A stretch of 64,000 nucleotides of DNA from Chitinophaga agri. GTDB taxonomy: Bacteria; Bacteroidota; Bacteroidia; Chitinophagales; Chitinophagaceae. The stretch spans positions 7,458,001-7,522,000 of the forward strand of contig NZ_CP048113.1 of NCBI RefSeq assembly GCF_010093065.1, given 5' to 3'. Numbering within the stretch: position 1 is the stretch's first letter; every line of letters begins with the position of its first letter. The translations under genes were made by a program, and so were the position numbers. Below the pieces are notes generated by a model. The model ran no database searches and was not told where the DNA came from. It was given only the letters and a program-made list of their open reading frames with translations. Below, piece after piece: positions 55,350-63,484 of this stretch.

Positions 55350-56216
55350 TTATCGTTTGAACAGTGCGATCAGTTTTTTACTTCCTGTGATCAGCAGTAC
55401 CATGAGCAGACCTGCGATCAATCCGAAAGTCGCTTCTTTTACTATCCCAATCAGATTCGGCATAAAATGATGCAAGTATTCAATATTATGGGCGAAGATA
55501 CCACCGGCCACTAAGATCAGTGCAATGGTCCCCACAACTCCCAGTATCCTGATCACAACCGGCAGTGATTTTACCAGCAGACGGCCCAGCACGGAAAGGA
55601 AGCCTTTATTACGGGAATGCTTGATAAGTTTGTAACCGGCATCATCCATTCTGACAATGATGGCAACAATACCGTATACGCCTATAGTTGCCAGAACAGC
55701 CACAATAGACACAGTAACGATTTGTGTCATCAGAGACTTCTCCAATACAGAACCAAGGGCAATAATTACGATCTCGACGGAGAGAATAAAGTCGGTGGTA
55801 ATGGCAGACTTGATCTTCGCTTTCTCTGCATCCTTCGCATTTTGTTGTGCATCAGCAGCGGCTTCATCGCTTTCATCTGCATGATGGAAGAAGTACTCAA
55901 TAATTTTCTCCACGCCTTCGTATGCCAGGTAAAATCCACCCAGGATCAGTGCTATTTTGATGGCAACAGGTAGGAACGCATTCAATAGTAATGCAATAGG
56001 AACAATGATCAGTTTGTTGATCAGTGAGCCTTTCGTGATGGCCCAGAGCACAGGCAGTTCCCGTGAAGAGAGGAAGCCAGTCGCTTTTTCCGCGTTTACC
56101 GCTAAATCGTCGCCTAATATACCTGCCGTCTTCCTTGTTGCTACTTTAGCCGCCACGGAAACATCATCCATTAGTGTCGCTATATCATCCAGAATTACAA
56201 AGATGCCTGATGCCAT
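55350..56216 (-). CDS. DUF808 family membrane protein (YedI-like)
   Basis: The start MASGIFVILDDIATLMDDVSVA is the family hallmark, followed by GILGDDLAVNAEKATGF and ELPVLWAITKGSLINKLII. Several membrane spans and a charged loop with Asp/Glu/Ala repeats (HHADESDEAAADAQQNAKDA) complete 288 residues. The function of YedI-type proteins is unknown. It is convergent with the propeller gene and lies 105 bp downstream of the amidohydrolase gene end on the same strand. Confidence 0.92.
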   Translation of the reverse strand: MASGIFVILDDIATLMDDVSVAAKVATRKTAGILGDDLAVNAEKATGFLSSRELPVLWAITKGSLINKLIIVPIALLLNAFLPVAIKIALILGGFYLAYEGVEKIIEYFFHHADESDEAAADAQQNAKDAEKAKIKSAITTDFILSVEIVIIALGSVLEKSLMTQIVTVSIVAVLATIGVYGIVAIIVRMDDAGYKLIKHSRNKGFLSVLGRLLVKSLPVVIRILGVVGTIALILVAGGIFAHNIEYLHHFMPNLIGIVKEATFGLIAGLLMVLLITGSKKLIALFKR

Positions 56217-56286
56217 AAAAAGTCATTAATTGGCTGCAAATTATAACTTGGAAGCGACATTTTTTATCAGGATGTTATTAAAAGAA

Positions 56287-56313
56287 AGAGCCAGTGCGTC
56301 AGACACTGGCTCT
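56287..56313. terminator. Hairpin after amidohydrolase gene
   Basis: AGAGCCAGTG (56287-56296) pairs with CACTGGCTCT (56304-56313), perfect 10-bp stem with A-rich flank reading as T on the reverse strand. Confidence 0.75.
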
Positions 56314-56320
56314 CAAATTA

Positions 56321-58210
56321 TTATGCGACGCTCATGTTCGCTTCCTGTGGCTGACTGACATACACCTGTAAGCCACCTACCCATGTTTCAAGTACGGGAA
56401 TGTTCCGTATATGCATATATGGATCCTGTATCGTCAGCGGGTCCGCCTGCAAAATGACGAAATCTGCAAAGTGACCAGTTTTCAGCGACCCTGCCCAGTT
56501 CTCCGCATAACACTGCCAGGCTGCATCGTATGTGATTGCGGTTAATGCCTGGCTTGCAGAGATACATTCATCCGGGTGTAATGACTGGAGGGCCGGATCG
56601 GCTTCCATAATACGTGTAATGGATTGCTCCATCATCCTGAGTGGTCCCAGCGGACTTACATTCTTGTCACTATGCAGGGTGATCCTCATACCTGCTTTCA
56701 GAGCCGAATTACAGCGATCCAGCATTTCACTCTTATCACGGAAGATCGCTTCATGGAAAGCATATCCCCAATAGCCCACGTGGCCGATCAGAAAACTTGG
56801 TGATACACCCAGCGACTTCATTGTAAGCAGGTTGTCCTGGGTGGTCAGCGAGCAGTGTTCTATCCTGTGACGTGTGTCCGTAATAGGCTTTGGTATGTAA
56901 TCTTTGAACATCTCGATACCAAATTCGATAGCACGGTTACCATTGGCATGTAACATCAGCGGCCACCGTTTTTGTCCGATCACCATTTCCATAATGGCCC
57001 TGTATTCATCCGGAGGCGTCAGCGGTCTTTTGGTTTCTTTCTGGCCAAAATTGAATATACCATAGTTGTGCTCGGGCTTACACCTGTAGGGCTCGGCCTG
57101 GTATCCGGTCAGTCCCTGATTCGAACCATCGGAGATCACTTTTACGTGTGAGATATATACATCTTCATATTTATCCGGCGCTTCATAGGTTGGCAGGTCC
57201 GTTGCTTGTTGGAGATCGCTTACTATCTGCGCAGCACCTATACGCACCTGCCGTTTGTGTACGGCGAGATAAACATCCAGCAGCATTTTCAGTTCCTTGT
57301 TCATACCTGCATCATACAGGAAGGTGACACCACGCTGGTTGGCGGTATCAAAGAACTGTTTGATGTATTTAAATGACTGGAGGAACATGTTCACGATCTG
57401 TGCCGGAGGAATGCTGATGAGGGCAGGGTGCATCTGTTCGGCTTCCTGGAGGCGACCATGGGTTGCGATCTTGTAGGCTTCAAATACATCGAGATATTTT
57501 TCCCGCAGTTTTGTATTCCTGGGATGATGGAATATATCATACAGTGCCTTGGTATTCGCATACATAGTATGCATAGACGCACTCATGATCAGCAGGGGTA
57601 CTGCTGTGGTGATGTCATCCATCAGCTGTACATTGATGGTGATCAGTTCCCGGTTGTTATCCTGCAAGGGCATTAATGCGGGATCCAGGCCTGCAGCCAA
57701 TAACCATTCGTTTTCTTTGACGGAATGTACTTTCTCTTTCAGGATGTCGCTGACCATCGTCATGCCATATCCTTCACGTAAAACTTGTTCATGAAATGCG
57801 CCTACATCCACCCATGACATGAGCAATGCCGTAGGTATAATGTGTACATGTGGTTCGATCAGACCAGGTAACAGGGTATGTCCGGGTTCCAGTTCTCTTG
57901 ACGTGTAATCCGGATAGTTTTGTTGCATGTAGTCTGATACATACTGTTGATCACCGGCGGCTACTACTTTGCCATCAGCAAAGCCTACCGCTTCAACTTT
58001 ATCTACGGAGCCATCGATCATAGGTCGGATGGTGCCGCCATAGAACATGATCGCCTGTGGTTCGGCAGTTTCGATATCGTTTTTTTCAGTGGGAAGCGCT
58101 GCAAAGTTCTCTTTACTGAAAAGCTCATCCTTTAAGGCAGTGACAAGAGGGCTGTTGCAACCGCATTGCGTGCAGGAATGGTTGTGTAGGTGTTCGTGTT
58201 GGTTTGACAT
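56321..58210 (-). CDS. Amidohydrolase (YtcJ/Amidohydro_3 type) with metal-binding N-terminus
   Basis: The ATG at 58210 gives MSNQHEHLHNHSCTQCGCNS, an unusual His/Cys-rich head of about 18 residues that could bind metal; the family does not normally have it. The enzyme then follows the Amidohydro_3 plan: LLPGLIEPHVHI with the first metal His pair, KVISDGSNQG near 370, LMLHANGNRAIEFGI, HRIEHCSLT and SDKNVSPLG with the late Asp. Cytoplasmic; members hydrolyse amide or N-formyl bonds. Substrate unknown. The gene stands alone with a terminator at its end. Confidence 0.88.
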   Translation of the reverse strand: MSNQHEHLHNHSCTQCGCNSPLVTALKDELFSKENFAALPTEKNDIETAEPQAIMFYGGTIRPMIDGSVDKVEAVGFADGKVVAAGDQQYVSDYMQQNYPDYTSRELEPGHTLLPGLIEPHVHIIPTALLMSWVDVGAFHEQVLREGYGMTMVSDILKEKVHSVKENEWLLAAGLDPALMPLQDNNRELITINVQLMDDITTAVPLLIMSASMHTMYANTKALYDIFHHPRNTKLREKYLDVFEAYKIATHGRLQEAEQMHPALISIPPAQIVNMFLQSFKYIKQFFDTANQRGVTFLYDAGMNKELKMLLDVYLAVHKRQVRIGAAQIVSDLQQATDLPTYEAPDKYEDVYISHVKVISDGSNQGLTGYQAEPYRCKPEHNYGIFNFGQKETKRPLTPPDEYRAIMEMVIGQKRWPLMLHANGNRAIEFGIEMFKDYIPKPITDTRHRIEHCSLTTQDNLLTMKSLGVSPSFLIGHVGYWGYAFHEAIFRDKSEMLDRCNSALKAGMRITLHSDKNVSPLGPLRMMEQSITRIMEADPALQSLHPDECISASQALTAITYDAAWQCYAENWAGSLKTGHFADFVILQADPLTIQDPYMHIRNIPVLETWVGGLQVYVSQPQEANMSVA

Positions 58211-58258
58211 TGTATTTGAGGTTTGGTTATTGCTAACGAATGTCCGGAACAGCCGCAT

Positions 58259-58701
58259 GCGATCAGAGGGTGGCTGTTACATTAAAAATATGTTCGGTGC
58301 GATTACAGGTAATTACATTCTGTGACAATCAATAAGGTGCCGTGGCGTTTGTTACTCGCTGGTTATTCATTACAGGCGATGGTATGGATAAATGAGGTCA
58401 GGGTATGTAAATTATGGAATTTGTTTGGATTCAGCAAAATGAGATCAAAAGCATATTTAAAATGCTGTTCTATTGGCCTGTGCCAACTTTATGAAAGCGC
58501 GTGATCTGGGTGGCATAATATTAACTGAAGAATACATTGCCAGTTATTGCAAATAACATTTAAAAAAAGTACTTCCCTGTTGCATAATTTGAGCGATTGC
58601 TAAAACATCCTTACATTCGGCGATACAAACCCCAAATTGTACGGGTATTTAATTCTTATAGCTAAATATTAAACTTTATTTGTCATCGTGTAGGAGGATA
58701 A
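58259..58701. other. About 440 bp with no clear gene
   Basis: A GTG-started frame at 58322-58504 on the plus strand lacks any recognisable pattern. Sequence before 58700 is AT-rich, and TTTATTTG (58676-58683), one mismatch from TAnnTTTG, may serve the small ORF at 58702. Nothing else is supported. Confidence 0.4.
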
Positions 58702-58755
58702 ATGAACGTAATCATTACGAGTATCCCTGAAAAGTTAGCAAGTGTAAATTTATGA
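58702..58755 (+). CDS. Possible 17-codon leader ORF overlapping the glycosylase start
   Basis: An ideal Shine-Dalgarno sequence (TAGGAGG, 6-7 nt before the ATG) precedes MNVIITSIPEKLASVNL. The stop codon TGA overlaps the next gene's ATG as ATGA. Strong ribosome sites are rare in this window, so a coupled leader ORF is plausible. It is too short to judge by composition. Confidence 0.4.
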   Translation: MNVIITSIPEKLASVNL

Positions 58756-59273
58756 GCAACAGAATCCAATGTTTCCCCTCCCTGTTCAATGAACATTCCA
58801 AAATTCTTATCCTCGGCACCATGCCTGGCGTGGAATCCCTGGATGCAAAGACTTATTACGCCAATGAGAGCAATCATTTCTGGGACTTTATGTACAGAAT
58901 ACTGCAACCGGATTATCCGGCGTACCAGCCTTTTGATTTTGATACACCCCGTGAAGAGCGTTATCAGTTCTTATTGTCCCATGGTGTGGCATTATGGGAT
59001 ATCATAAAGGATTGCGTACGGGAAGGCAGTAACGATAGTAAGATCGCAGATCCTACCTTTAACGACATCACCGGTTTCCTGGAGGGAAAAGCTATCAAGG
59101 CAGTGCTGTGTAATGGAGAAAAACCGCTGATCTATCTCCGAAGGATCGGGCAGTTGCAGCATATCCGTATCCCGGTGGTGAAGATGAACTCCACCAGCTC
59201 CCTGAATCCGAATAATACCTTTATTGCACTGGAGGAATGGCAGCACCAGGTGACCAGGTGTCTGAATCTCTGA
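58752..59273 (+). CDS. DNA-deoxyinosine (hypoxanthine) glycosylase, UDG superfamily
   Basis: The 173 residues show the motifs of the family: ILILGTMPGVESL with the catalytic-pocket loop, YYANESNHFWDFM, VALWDIIKDCVREGSNDSKI and the late VKMNSTSSLNPNNTF binding loop. It removes deaminated purines or uracil-type lesions from DNA. Length matches the short type. The start overlaps the preceding leader ORF by ATGA. Which base it prefers is inferred only from the family. Confidence 0.88.
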   Translation: MSNRIQCFPSLFNEHSKILILGTMPGVESLDAKTYYANESNHFWDFMYRILQPDYPAYQPFDFDTPREERYQFLLSHGVALWDIIKDCVREGSNDSKIADPTFNDITGFLEGKAIKAVLCNGEKPLIYLRRIGQLQHIRIPVVKMNSTSSLNPNNTFIALEEWQHQVTRCLNL

Positions 59274-59382
59274 GATACCGTCCCGATCTGATCACAGCAG
59301 TCAGACAGACAGCTCCATGGACGAGCCTGTATGGAATGAACAGCATGTCTCATTATTTCTTATTTTCAGATAAAAAATAACC

Positions 59383-59952
59383 ATGTTCCGTCAATTTCTA
59401 CTGCTGAGTGTCATGGTGCTGTCTGTGACCTTTGTAGCTGCACAATCTGCGCCGGTAACGGATGTTTCTACCAGTTTGCTGAACTGGACCAAACACCTGC
59501 ATGCAGATGTTGACAAATATTTCACCCGTGAGAAGGGAGAGGAGCTGAAGCGCAATCTGGACGCCCTGCGGCGGGAACTGACCACCTATGCAAAGGCCAG
59601 AAAGAACCTTTCTGACAGCATCTTCCGGTATAATATTGCTCCCGGCAGGAAGGATCCCCATAACCTGGAACTGCTAAAGACCAGGATGGGAGAAGTCATA
59701 CGCCAGATGCGTAGTGTTACAGACCTTACTAATGACGAATTAAGGGCGGAAGGAGACCGTCTCAACGATCAGATCTACAATGTGCTGAACGGTGAGGGAA
59801 CGCAGTATTTATCCTATCTGGAAGCCTTCCTGGATGGTATGGATATTAGCAGGAAGAACATTGCACTGGATGCCAGCGTGGCATACGACCGGCTGCATCA
59901 GTCCATTGACCTGCTGACTGCCATTCAGGATAAAGTGAGCCGTAAGATGTAG
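59383..59952 (+). CDS. Secreted helical protein of unknown function, 189 aa
   Basis: A signal peptide ends at about residue 20 (VAAQ). The mature part is a series of amphipathic helices with high Lys/Arg/Glu/Asp content (REKGEELKRNLDALRRELTT, KTRMGEVIRQMRSVTDLTND), likely a soluble periplasmic coiled-coil or four-helix protein. No metal or Cys motif. It is close to the DNA glycosylase but on a separate unit. No family recognised. Confidence 0.7.
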   Translation: MFRQFLLLSVMVLSVTFVAAQSAPVTDVSTSLLNWTKHLHADVDKYFTREKGEELKRNLDALRRELTTYAKARKNLSDSIFRYNIAPGRKDPHNLELLKTRMGEVIRQMRSVTDLTNDELRAEGDRLNDQIYNVLNGEGTQYLSYLEAFLDGMDISRKNIALDASVAYDRLHQSIDLLTAIQDKVSRKM

Positions 59953-59969
59953 TGCATCATACCAGGTAG

Positions 59970-60545
59970 TTATACCCGCAGTGCACCACGGAAGCCCCTG
60001 GCTGCGTAATAGGAGGATGCGCCATTGTGATAAATAAACACATGGTCGTACCGGCGGTCGCCAAAGATAGCACCACCATGTTTCCTGATCGCAGGTGGCG
60101 TGACAAGCCAGCTGGATGTTTTTGTGTCGAAGTTCCCCAGTAGCTGCAGGGCCCTGTATTGCTCTTCATTCAGTAGCTCGATGCCCATCGCAGCGGCCAT
60201 GTCCATGACATTGTCTTCCGGCTTGTTTTCTTTGCGGGAATCCAGCGCCTCGATATCATAACAGAGACTTCTGCGATCTTTAGGACTCTCTGCTGAGCAA
60301 TCAAAGAAGATATATTCACCTGTCTTCCTATCGTGATCAACCACATCTGGTTCACCACCTGTCATTTCCATTTCATTGAGTGACCAGAGTTTCTCCGGTT
60401 TTGCCTTCAGCGCAGCGGCTACCTCTTCCCATTCAATACCTTTATGCCGTTGCCTGTTCTTTTCAAAACGTGTTTTTAATGTGGCCGTCAGCGTCGCTGC
60501 TTCATCTGCAGACAATTTCTTTCTGATCGTGGAGGTGTTTTTCAT
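59970..60545 (-). CDS. DUF4256 family protein
   Basis: The 191 residues contain the family marks KLWSLNEMEMTGGEPDVVDH, FFDCSAESPKDRRSLCYDIE and FGDRRYDHVFIYHNGASSYY. Last gene of a four-gene unit read ArsR, SRPBCC, DoxX, DUF4256, with gaps of 6-9 bp or overlaps. Function unknown. Confidence 0.9.
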   Translation of the reverse strand: MKNTSTIRKKLSADEAATLTATLKTRFEKNRQRHKGIEWEEVAAALKAKPEKLWSLNEMEMTGGEPDVVDHDRKTGEYIFFDCSAESPKDRRSLCYDIEALDSRKENKPEDNVMDMAAAMGIELLNEEQYRALQLLGNFDTKTSSWLVTPPAIRKHGGAIFGDRRYDHVFIYHNGASSYYAARGFRGALRV

Positions 60546-60554
60546 AATGGTAAA

Positions 60555-60953
60555 TTATATCGGTGAATAGGCGGGTGTGATTTGCGTTACTTTTCTGTCT
60601 GCTGGTCTGAAATACCAGGAGATGACAGTTAAAGTTAATAGTAATAATGAAGGAAATATCTCTTTGATAGCATCCCCGGCGGCAATATGTGAGAATATCG
60701 CTCCTGACATCACGAAGAAGAAGCCGGCATACGCCCATTCCTTCACTAACGGAAAACGTGGTGCCAGTACGGCGATGACGCCCAGTATCTTCCAGATACC
60801 CAGTAATGTCATGAGGTAAGCCGGATAGCCCAGGTTCTTAACGAAATCCACCTCCTGCTCTGATTTGAGTAACTGTACCAGGCCGGTAGACACCATGCCT
60901 AATGCCAGCCAGAGTGTGGCTATCCAATAGATGATCTTATTTCTCTTTGTCAT
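60555..60953 (-). CDS. DoxX-family membrane protein
   Basis: Four hydrophobic spans are present in 132 residues. The pattern FVKNLGYPAYLMTLLGIWKI LGVIAVLAPRFPLVKEWAYA is split over the first two spans and matches DoxX-like proteins. Start overlaps the end of the SRPBCC gene by 17 nt, so the two are tightly coupled. Role in redox or lipid metabolism is unknown for this type. Confidence 0.9.
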   Translation of the reverse strand: MTKRNKIIYWIATLWLALGMVSTGLVQLLKSEQEVDFVKNLGYPAYLMTLLGIWKILGVIAVLAPRFPLVKEWAYAGFFFVMSGAIFSHIAAGDAIKEIFPSLLLLTLTVISWYFRPADRKVTQITPAYSPI

Positions 60954-61428
60954 GATGAACGGGGTTTAGCCTGCCAGCAATATCCTGTAGTTTATTATGT
61001 GCCATATTGAGTCCCTGCGCGAAAGGCAGTTTCAGCATCTGGTCTCTCATATCGCGGGATTTATAGATGATCTTCATGGTCAGTTTGCTGGTCTCTTCGC
61101 TGAGTGCTTCAAACTCCAGGAATTCCAGTTGCGCGGGATAAGGGGTATTCTCCATCTGAAATGTACGTACGATACGCTCGTTAGGGAGAAACTCATGGAT
61201 CACACCATTGGCACGGAACACCACATTACCTTTGGGATCACGAGTTTCAAACTGCCATCCGCCGTGTTGCCTGTTTTCGAGTTTCAACACATTTGTGCTC
61301 ATCCATTGCGCCACGATCTCCGGTTCTTCATAGGCTTTAAAGAGAAGTTCCAGGGGCAGGTCAAATTCCCTGGTGATCACCAGTTCCTGCTGATTGTCTT
61401 CAGCGTGGATTTTTGTTTTCAGTTCCAT
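60937..61428 (-). CDS. SRPBCC/AHSA1 domain protein
   Basis: The 163 residues follow the AHSA1 layout: ITREFDLPLELLFKAYEEPE, IVAQWMSTN, GGWQFETRDPKGNVVFRANG, IRTFQMENTP, and a C-terminal helix with LKLPFAQGLNMAHNKLQDI. Such proteins commonly sit behind an ArsR gene in Bacteroidota and probably bind a small hydrophobic ligand. It starts 6 nt after the ArsR stop and overlaps DoxX. Confidence 0.9.
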   Translation of the reverse strand: MELKTKIHAEDNQQELVITREFDLPLELLFKAYEEPEIVAQWMSTNVLKLENRQHGGWQFETRDPKGNVVFRANGVIHEFLPNERIVRTFQMENTPYPAQLEFLEFEALSEETSKLTMKIIYKSRDMRDQMLKLPFAQGLNMAHNKLQDIAGRLNPVHHDKEK

Positions 61429-61434
61429 AAGACG

Positions 61435-61761
61435 CTATTTTTTTGATTTGTACTGTTTCATGATGTCTTCGAGTTTGTTGAACCTGTCGTCCCACATCTG
61501 TCGGAAGGGTTCAATGAAATCTGCTATCTCTTTCATTTTTCTGGCATTGATGTGATAGTAAATCTCCCTGCCATCCTGCTCCTGTTTCAGTAGCTCACAT
61601 TCGGTGAGTATCTGCAGGTGTTTTGACACAGTAGGTCTTGCCGTGTCAAAGTTCGATGCGATGGCGCCGGCCGTCATAGACTGTGTCGTGGCCAGTAATA
61701 ACAGGATAGCCCGCCTGGTAGGGTCTGCTATGGCCTGAAATACATCTCGTCTAAGGATCAT
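61435..61761 (-). CDS. ArsR-family winged-helix regulator
   Basis: The 108 residues show the ArsR domain: [60 protein letters not shown], with the recognition helix ARPTVSKHL. No cysteine metal site is visible, so it is a non-metal member, as usual for ArsR-SRPBCC pairs. Its promoter and two palindromic operators lie within 50 nt upstream, so it very likely represses its own operon. Confidence 0.93.
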   Translation of the reverse strand: MILRRDVFQAIADPTRRAILLLLATTQSMTAGAIASNFDTARPTVSKHLQILTECELLKQEQDGREIYYHINARKMKEIADFIEPFRQMWDDRFNKLEDIMKQYKSKK

Positions 61762-61764
61762 TAT

Positions 61765-61811
61765 GTAGTTATTTGACTACAAATATATGTGTAGTCATTT
61801 AACTACGCAAA
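61765..61811 (-). promoter_or_regulatory. Promoter with two palindromic operators upstream of arsR
   Basis: On the reverse strand TTTG (plus 61808-61811), a 20-nt spacer and TATATTTG (plus 61780-61787) form a full promoter. Two 16-bp repeats of form GTAGT-N6-ACTAC lie at 61765-61780 and 61791-61806, one over the start region and one between -33 and -7. Repressor binding at both would shut off the promoter. Confidence 0.8.
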
Positions 61812-61975
61812 TATTTTATTTCATAGGACCGGGGATTGCCCCGCATACTTTACCTCCATATACACATTCATTATTAATAATCAGCACGTAGTAAGCGTAA
61901 AAAATTAAGCGGATATGCCAGCCGGATTTTTTATCGGCGGAGGTTTACACTATATAAAAATAAATATATATATGT

Positions 61976-61983
61976 TATATTCG
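61976..61983 (+). promoter_or_regulatory. Possible -7 box of the tRNA at 61990
   Basis: TATATTCG differs from TAnnTTTG at one base and ends 6 nt before the tRNA, with TTTA 18 nt upstream. If used, the tRNA would have nearly no 5' leader. Confidence 0.35.
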
Positions 61984-61989
61984 CGGCGG

Positions 61990-62061
61990 TTTGGAGTGGC
62001 ACAATGGAAGCGCATCTGCCCTACACGCAGAGGGTTACAGGTTCGAATCCTGTCTCCGGAC
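61990..62061 (+). tRNA. Atypical tRNA, anticodon UAC (tRNA-Val by anticodon)
   Basis: A full cloverleaf can be drawn: acceptor TTTGGAG/CTCCGGA with two G-U pairs, D-arm GCAC/GCGC with one A-C mismatch, anticodon arm TCTGC-CCTACAC-GCAGA, variable GGGTT, and T-arm ACAGG-TTCGAAT-CCTGT. The anticodon reads UAC (Val). Odd points are C at position 33 instead of U, C as discriminator instead of A for Val, and flanks that add four pairs (GCGG/CCGC) to the acceptor, followed by seven T. It may be a variant tRNA or a decaying one. Confidence 0.75.
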
Positions 62062-62093
62062 CGCATTTTTTTCAGCACCATAAGCAGATCATC

Positions 62094-63464
62094 ATGCAGG
62101 AATTTTCGCAGCAGGAGTGGGATAAGTTTTATGATATTTTGCAGTTCCTCAGCAAGCACCCCTTCGATTCTCCCAACAATGACCGTCTGAAAGGGCTGGT
62201 GACTAAAATTTATAAGACTGCCAAAAAGGACCTGAAGCAGGCCGCCGCCATAGAGCGTAAGGAAGCTAACATGACAGTAATGGCACAGACAGGTGTATTC
62301 AGGCAGGCAATGCAGTTGTCAGTCAGGAAAGTGCCTGAGAAGGTCATCCCCATCCCGATGCAGCAAACCCTGCGTAATGCCATCATTTGTTATGCCTGCA
62401 GAAATCTTTATACAGAGCTGCATCATCATTATCACAGGCTTTGTCCTGTCTGCGCGGAAATACACACACAGAAAAAGGAACAGCGCCTGTCCCTGCACAA
62501 CAGAACGGCGCTCGTCACCGGTGCCCGTATGAAGATCGGGTATGTAACTGCGTTGAAGCTGTTGCGCGACGGGGCGACTGTTATTGCCACCACCCGTTTT
62601 GCAGCAGATGCATTACTGAGCTATAGCAAAGAACCTGATTTCCATGTATGGAAAGACCGGCTGTTTATTTATAGCCTGGATCTTATTTCTATCCCACAGG
62701 TAGAAATGTTCCTGCAATATGTGCACACTAACTTCAACAGCCTGGATATTATTATTAATAATGCCGCGCAGACGATCTCTTATCCTGCTGCCTATTACAA
62801 GCCACTGATAGATAAGAAGCTGGAGTTAGGTACAATCGCACCCGAAGACCAGACCAGGATGCTGGTGAATCCGCTGGTAGGAGCGCCGCTGAAGCTTGAA
62901 ACGAATGAACAGTTACTCGAACAGCATACTTTCTTCCCTGCTCAGCAGACTGATTTCTTTGACCAGCCACTGGATCTGCGGCCCAGTAACTCCTGGACCA
63001 TGAAGCTGGAAGAAGTGGATACCGCAGAAGTCCTGTCAGCGAACCTGGTGAATAATATTGCGCCGTTTATGCTGAACAGCCGTCTGAAGCCACTACTGCT
63101 TAACTCTCCCTACCAGGATAAATATATTATCAACGTAAGTTCCTCCGAAGGTCAGTTCAGCTATAAAGGCAAGACGATCTATCACCCGCATACCAATATG
63201 ACAAAGGCGGCATTGAATATGATGACCCGCACGAGTGGTAGCGATTATGCGGAACACGGTATCTATATGAACAGCGTGGACGTAGGTTGGGTATCTACGG
63301 GTAATCCGATAGAGAAACGTACACGTCTGGAAGGAAAAGGCATTGTACCGCCGTTGATGTTAGAAGACGCTGCTGCCCGCATTTATGACCCCATATACAG
63401 GGGAATGCAGGGCGAAGCGTTGTCCGGAAAGCTCTTCAAGGATTACATAGAGGTAAGCTGGTAA
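62094..63464 (+). CDS. SDR-family protein with N-terminal zinc ribbon
   Basis: The ATG at 62094 (MQEFSQQEWDKFYDILQFLS) is chosen because the longer upstream frame runs through the tRNA. Residues 1-90 are helical; Cys99, Cys102, Cys117 and Cys120 form a CxxC-x14-CxxC ribbon. A Rossmann domain follows (TALVTGARMKIGYVTALKLL, LDIIINNAAQ, INVSSSEGQF). The usual catalytic Tyr of YxxxK is replaced: the helix reads HTNMTKAALN, with Thr where Tyr is expected. Activity may be lost or changed. Eukaryotic-like SDRs with such ribbons exist, but I cannot name a family for certain. Confidence 0.82.
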   Translation: MQEFSQQEWDKFYDILQFLSKHPFDSPNNDRLKGLVTKIYKTAKKDLKQAAAIERKEANMTVMAQTGVFRQAMQLSVRKVPEKVIPIPMQQTLRNAIICYACRNLYTELHHHYHRLCPVCAEIHTQKKEQRLSLHNRTALVTGARMKIGYVTALKLLRDGATVIATTRFAADALLSYSKEPDFHVWKDRLFIYSLDLISIPQVEMFLQYVHTNFNSLDIIINNAAQTISYPAAYYKPLIDKKLELGTIAPEDQTRMLVNPLVGAPLKLETNEQLLEQHTFFPAQQTDFFDQPLDLRPSNSWTMKLEEVDTAEVLSANLVNNIAPFMLNSRLKPLLLNSPYQDKYIINVSSSEGQFSYKGKTIYHPHTNMTKAALNMMTRTSGSDYAEHGIYMNSVDVGWVSTGNPIEKRTRLEGKGIVPPLMLEDAAARIYDPIYRGMQGEALSGKLFKDYIEVSW

Positions 63465-63484
63465 GTAACTGCGTTGCTGACACT

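Noticed and set aside
62004..62093. N-terminal extension of the SDR protein
   Set aside because: The first 30 codons lie in the tRNA and its T-rich tail; the start at 62094 gives a natural N-terminus.
61950..62159. Reverse-strand frame with RIRTCNPLRV text
   Set aside because: It is the translation of a tRNA gene, a frequent false protein call.
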